A stretch of 7,724 bases of DNA from Actinobacteria bacterium UBA5176 (GTDB lineage Bacteria; Actinomycetota; UBA4738). Of the stretch, positions 6,570 to 7,724 are shown piece by piece; position 1 is the first letter of the stretch, and the number at the start of each line of letters is the position of its first letter. Made by a program: the position numbers and the translations under genes. The notes below the pieces were generated by a model. That model was not told the origin of the DNA. It was given only the letters and a program-made list of their open reading frames with translations, and ran no database searches. The stretch is from positions 1 through 7,724 of the forward strand of contig DHWS01000135.1 in assembly GCA_002413305.1 (NCBI GenBank). The letters run 5' to 3'.

Positions 6570-6656
6570 TTACGCTCGTCGAATCAGGTAGACGATGAGC
6601 AGGATGACCAGGATCAGAACGATGATCCCTGGGATCACGATCACCGAGGCGAGCAT
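6570..6656 (-). CDS. 28-residue single-helix membrane peptide
   Basis: The minus strand encodes MLASVIVIPG, IIVLILVILL, IVYLIRRA and then TAA. Residues 5-25 are almost wholly Ile, Val and Leu, forming one transmembrane helix, and the short RRA tail should stay in the cytoplasm by the positive-inside rule. A Pro-Gly at 9-10 may kink the helix. Its start is strongly supported by AGGAGGT at 8-nt spacing (6665-6671), the best ribosome binding site in the window. The gene is too short for most gene callers. It immediately precedes the CsbD-like gene on the same strand, and tiny hydrophobic proteins are often found with stress genes, so a membrane-stress role is a fair inference. I do not recognise a named family. 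Confidence 0.7.
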   Translation of the reverse strand: MLASVIVIPGIIVLILVILLIVYLIRRA

Positions 6657-6664
6657 GTGCCTTC

Positions 6665-6671
6665 ACCTCCT
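6665..6671 (-). promoter_or_regulatory. Near-consensus Shine-Dalgarno of the 28-residue peptide gene
   Basis: AGGAGGT on the minus strand, 8 nt before ATG 6656, almost fully complementary to the 16S rRNA 3' end. This is the main evidence that so short an ORF is translated. Confidence 0.75.
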
Positions 6672-6928
6672 CTCGGGTTGGGTCCACCCACCATTCCCGT
6701 TCGGTACCGTTTTCATGCAGGCATGCGCTTGACTCTTCGTCCGGCGTTCCCCCCGAGCGTGGGGACGATGTCCACGATCTGGACCTCCTCCCGCCCGATT
6801 TCGGTAGACTCGGCTGCCGGAGAGGTCGCCTACGTTTGTCTCTGGGTCGGGGCAACGCCCGCTGGCACCTATCACGCCAAGACTGATGGCCCCCGAGAGC
6901 GCATCAGGTGGAGCCGATGTGTCACGCA
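6672..6928. other. Upstream region of the membrane-peptide/CsbD unit
   Basis: About 257 bp with no convincing gene; frames on both strands read as low-complexity translations. A promoter for the stress unit should lie here, but I find no clear sigma-B-type or TTGACA/TATAAT pair. A small ATGC-AG-GCAT palindrome sits at 6715-6724. Confidence 0.45.
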
Positions 6929-7129
6929 TCAGGCGGAACCAAACACAGCTTTCGGTGGGGCGGGCTGGACTCGAACCGCCTCCCGCAACGCTTCATCGCC
7001 CCTCGGCCTAAGGGCGTTTCGTACGAAGGTCAGCACCTCTTCCTCACGGGCGTGAAGGGCGGTGCGACTTCGATCCTCGCCGACGACGGCCCGAAGGACC
7101 CCCTGAAAGGTGCCACAACTCAGATTCAT
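6929..7129 (-). CDS. Weakly supported small ORF
   Basis: ATG 7129 to TGA gives 66 residues with a plausible soluble middle section (VLRAVVGEDRSRTALHAREE, EVLTFVRNALRPRGDEALRE) of helical, charged composition. The Shine-Dalgarno is poor (GGGGTC about 10 nt upstream) and third-position GC is lower than in the confident genes. I do not recognise a family. The stretch also contains the T-arm-like motif at 6967-6977, so the apparent coding signal may come from a decayed RNA gene instead. Treat it as a hypothetical ORF. Confidence 0.22.
   Translation of the reverse strand: MNLSCGTFQGVLRAVVGEDRSRTALHAREEEVLTFVRNALRPRGDEALREAVRVQPAPPKAVFGSA
6967..6977 (-). other. tRNA T-arm (B-box) motif without a complete tRNA
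   Basis: The minus strand reads GGTTCGAGTCC followed by AGCCCGCCCCACCG, a good match to the 3' end of a bacterial tRNA (T loop, acceptor strand, C-rich end). The upstream T-stem half (GGCGG) pairs only partly with CCAGC. No D arm, anticodon arm or matching 5' acceptor lies at tRNA distance. It is not a working tRNA. It could be a tRNA 3'-end relic, as left by elements that integrate into tRNA genes, or chance. Confidence 0.25.
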
Positions 7130-7234
7130 CACGCAGTGACCCCGTACTCGTGGATCATCCGGTCATCGACCCGGTGAACCAGTCGATCACCTTGTCGCCG
7201 GTTGGGACGTTCGAGAGTCGCACCCCCATGACCG

Positions 7235-7251
7235 CCCCGCGTTGCGCGGGG
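7235..7251. terminator. Perfect 7-bp GC hairpin with a 3-nt loop
   Basis: CCCCGCG (7235-7241) pairs with CGCGGGG (7245-7251) around TTG. It lies 100 bp downstream of the minus-strand Ig-like gene stop and is the most stable simple stem in this part of the window. No T-tract follows on either strand. It may be a terminator for the truncated Ig-like gene or a piece of an IS end. Confidence 0.35.
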
Positions 7252-7351
7252 GACGAATACATGACGCTTCGGGTCACCGGGCCGGGAGGGCGGCGACTCG
7301 CCGAACGCACTGCCCATCTGACGGTGACGGCTCCCGCGGGCAAGGATCCCG

Positions 7352-7516
7352 CTAGACGACGGTGACGTTGGCCCCGAACTCGGACGTCTGCGGTGGGACA
7401 GTGGACGGCGCGGTGGTCGCGGTTGCCGTGACCTGCGTCCCCGAGGCGAGCGTGAGCGTGACGCTCCAGGCTCCGTTGCCAGCGGCGACGGTCCGGGACA
7501 GGAATTTCCCGCCTTC
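7352..7516 (-). pseudogene. C-terminal end of an Ig-like-repeat surface or secreted protein
   Basis: The minus frame ending in TAG at 7352 gives about 54 residues: FLSRTVAAGNGAWSVTLTL, ASGTQVTATATTAP, then TSEFGANVTVV. This is the last strand set of a bacterial Ig-like repeat, whose usual form is G.W......L..G..VTATATD..GNTSEFS..V.V, often found at the end of adhesins and right-handed beta-helix secreted proteins. The usual D..GN turn is altered to APSTVPPQ. The stop sits directly after the final strand, so the C-terminus looks natural. The upstream part is missing: the frame is replaced by IS6 transposase sequence beyond about 7520. It is a truncated gene remnant, unless the join is an assembly chimera. 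Confidence 0.65.
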
Positions 7517-7554
7517 ACCGTGCTCACTGTCGCCGGCGCCCGCGACGGCCCGTG

Positions 7555-7692
7555 CTGGCGGGCCCGGGCCGCCTCCGCGAACTCTGGTGCGAACCGCTGG
7601 ACCCACCGGTACACCGTGACGTGGTCGACCTCGATACCCCGTTCTGCCAGGAGCTCCTCGACGTCCCGGTAGGACAGGCCGAACCGCAGGTA
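7555..7692 (-). mobile_element. N-terminal fragment of an IS6-family transposase
   Basis: About 46 residues on the minus strand read YLRFGLSYRDVEELLAERG, IEVDHVTVYRWVQRFAPEF and AEAARARQHG. This closely matches the N-terminal helix-turn-helix region of IS6-family (IS26-like) transposases, whose signature is YLRY.LSYRDVEELL.ERG..VDH.T..RWVQ.YAPE. In intact enzymes (about 230 residues) this leads within ~15 residues to the DET..KV catalytic start. Here the frame turns into unrelated Pro/Arg/Ser-rich sequence after ARQHG and no DDE domain is present. The 5' side is cut by the adapter at 7693, so the true start and the left IS end are outside the window. No inverted repeat can be seen. Confidence 0.85.
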
Positions 7693-7724
7693 CTGTCTCT
7701 TATACACATCTCCGAGCCCACGAG
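7693..7724. other. Untrimmed Illumina Nextera transposase adapter
   Basis: Bases 7693-7711 are exactly the 19-bp Tn5 mosaic end used in Nextera libraries (CTGTCTCTTATACACATCT), and 7712-7724 continue with CCGAGCCCACGAG, the start of the read-2 adapter. The bases are synthetic, not genomic. Translation of them gives the well-known artefact peptides MYKRQ and CIRDS, which would be added falsely to the IS6 transposase fragment. The genome ends at 7692 in this window. Confidence 0.98.

Noticed and set aside
6950..7040. A functional tRNA gene on the minus strand
   Set aside because: Only the T-loop and acceptor-like end are present; there are no D or anticodon arms and the T stem pairs poorly.
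6414..7055. A 213-codon plus-strand frame across the CsbD and membrane-peptide genes
   Set aside because: It runs antisense to two small genes that have their own ribosome binding sites, and it shows no domain-like pattern.
7129..7707. A 192-residue protein starting MYKRQ
   Set aside because: Its first five residues come from the sequencing adapter and everything after ARQHG is out-of-frame debris; only the IS6 fragment is real.

Overview
The window is GC-rich and its genes end in GC at most third positions. Gene content points to an actinobacterium or a similar high-GC environmental bacterium: a secreted DUF1906 (Rv2525c-like) protein, a DadA/PuuB-like flavoprotein, a CsbD stress protein and degraded insertion sequences. 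No rRNA, CRISPR array or convincing tRNA is visible. The last 32 bases are an untrimmed Nextera library adapter, so this is the raw end of an assembled contig.

Layout from the left: the 3' end of an unrecognised gene (+, open at the left edge) converges, across a short GC hairpin, on a class I SAM-dependent methyltransferase (-). About 380 bp follow with no convincing gene. Next is a FAD-dependent amine/amino-acid oxidoreductase (-), then a roughly 400 bp intergenic stretch with a 9-nt direct repeat spaced 22 bp. The main gene of the window (+, 3136-4785) encodes a secreted protein joining a DUF1906 glycoside-hydrolase-like domain to a C-terminal region with five Asp-box (BNR-like) repeats.

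After about 400 bp without a gene, the minus strand carries an SRPBCC-fold protein. Its reading frame runs, without a stop, into a truncated DDE/rve-type transposase N-terminus upstream, so an automatic caller would report a false fusion. Further right on the same strand is a probable two-gene stress unit: a 28-residue one-helix membrane peptide with a near-perfect ribosome binding site, followed by a CsbD-like protein.

The rightmost kilobase is accessory debris: a weak small ORF containing a tRNA T-arm-like motif, the last ~55 residues of an Ig-like-repeat surface protein, and an N-terminal fragment of an IS6-family transposase joined directly to it. The contig stops inside that transposase, as assemblies often do at multicopy IS elements, and then enters adapter sequence.

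The genes do not form one pathway. I see a glycan- or small-molecule-modification edge on the left, a metabolic flavoenzyme and a secreted envelope protein in the middle, and a stress operon between two IS scars on the right. I found no new defence or mobile system. The most useful points are the two-domain secreted protein, the unannotated membrane peptide with CsbD, and the artefact and chimera warnings at the right end.
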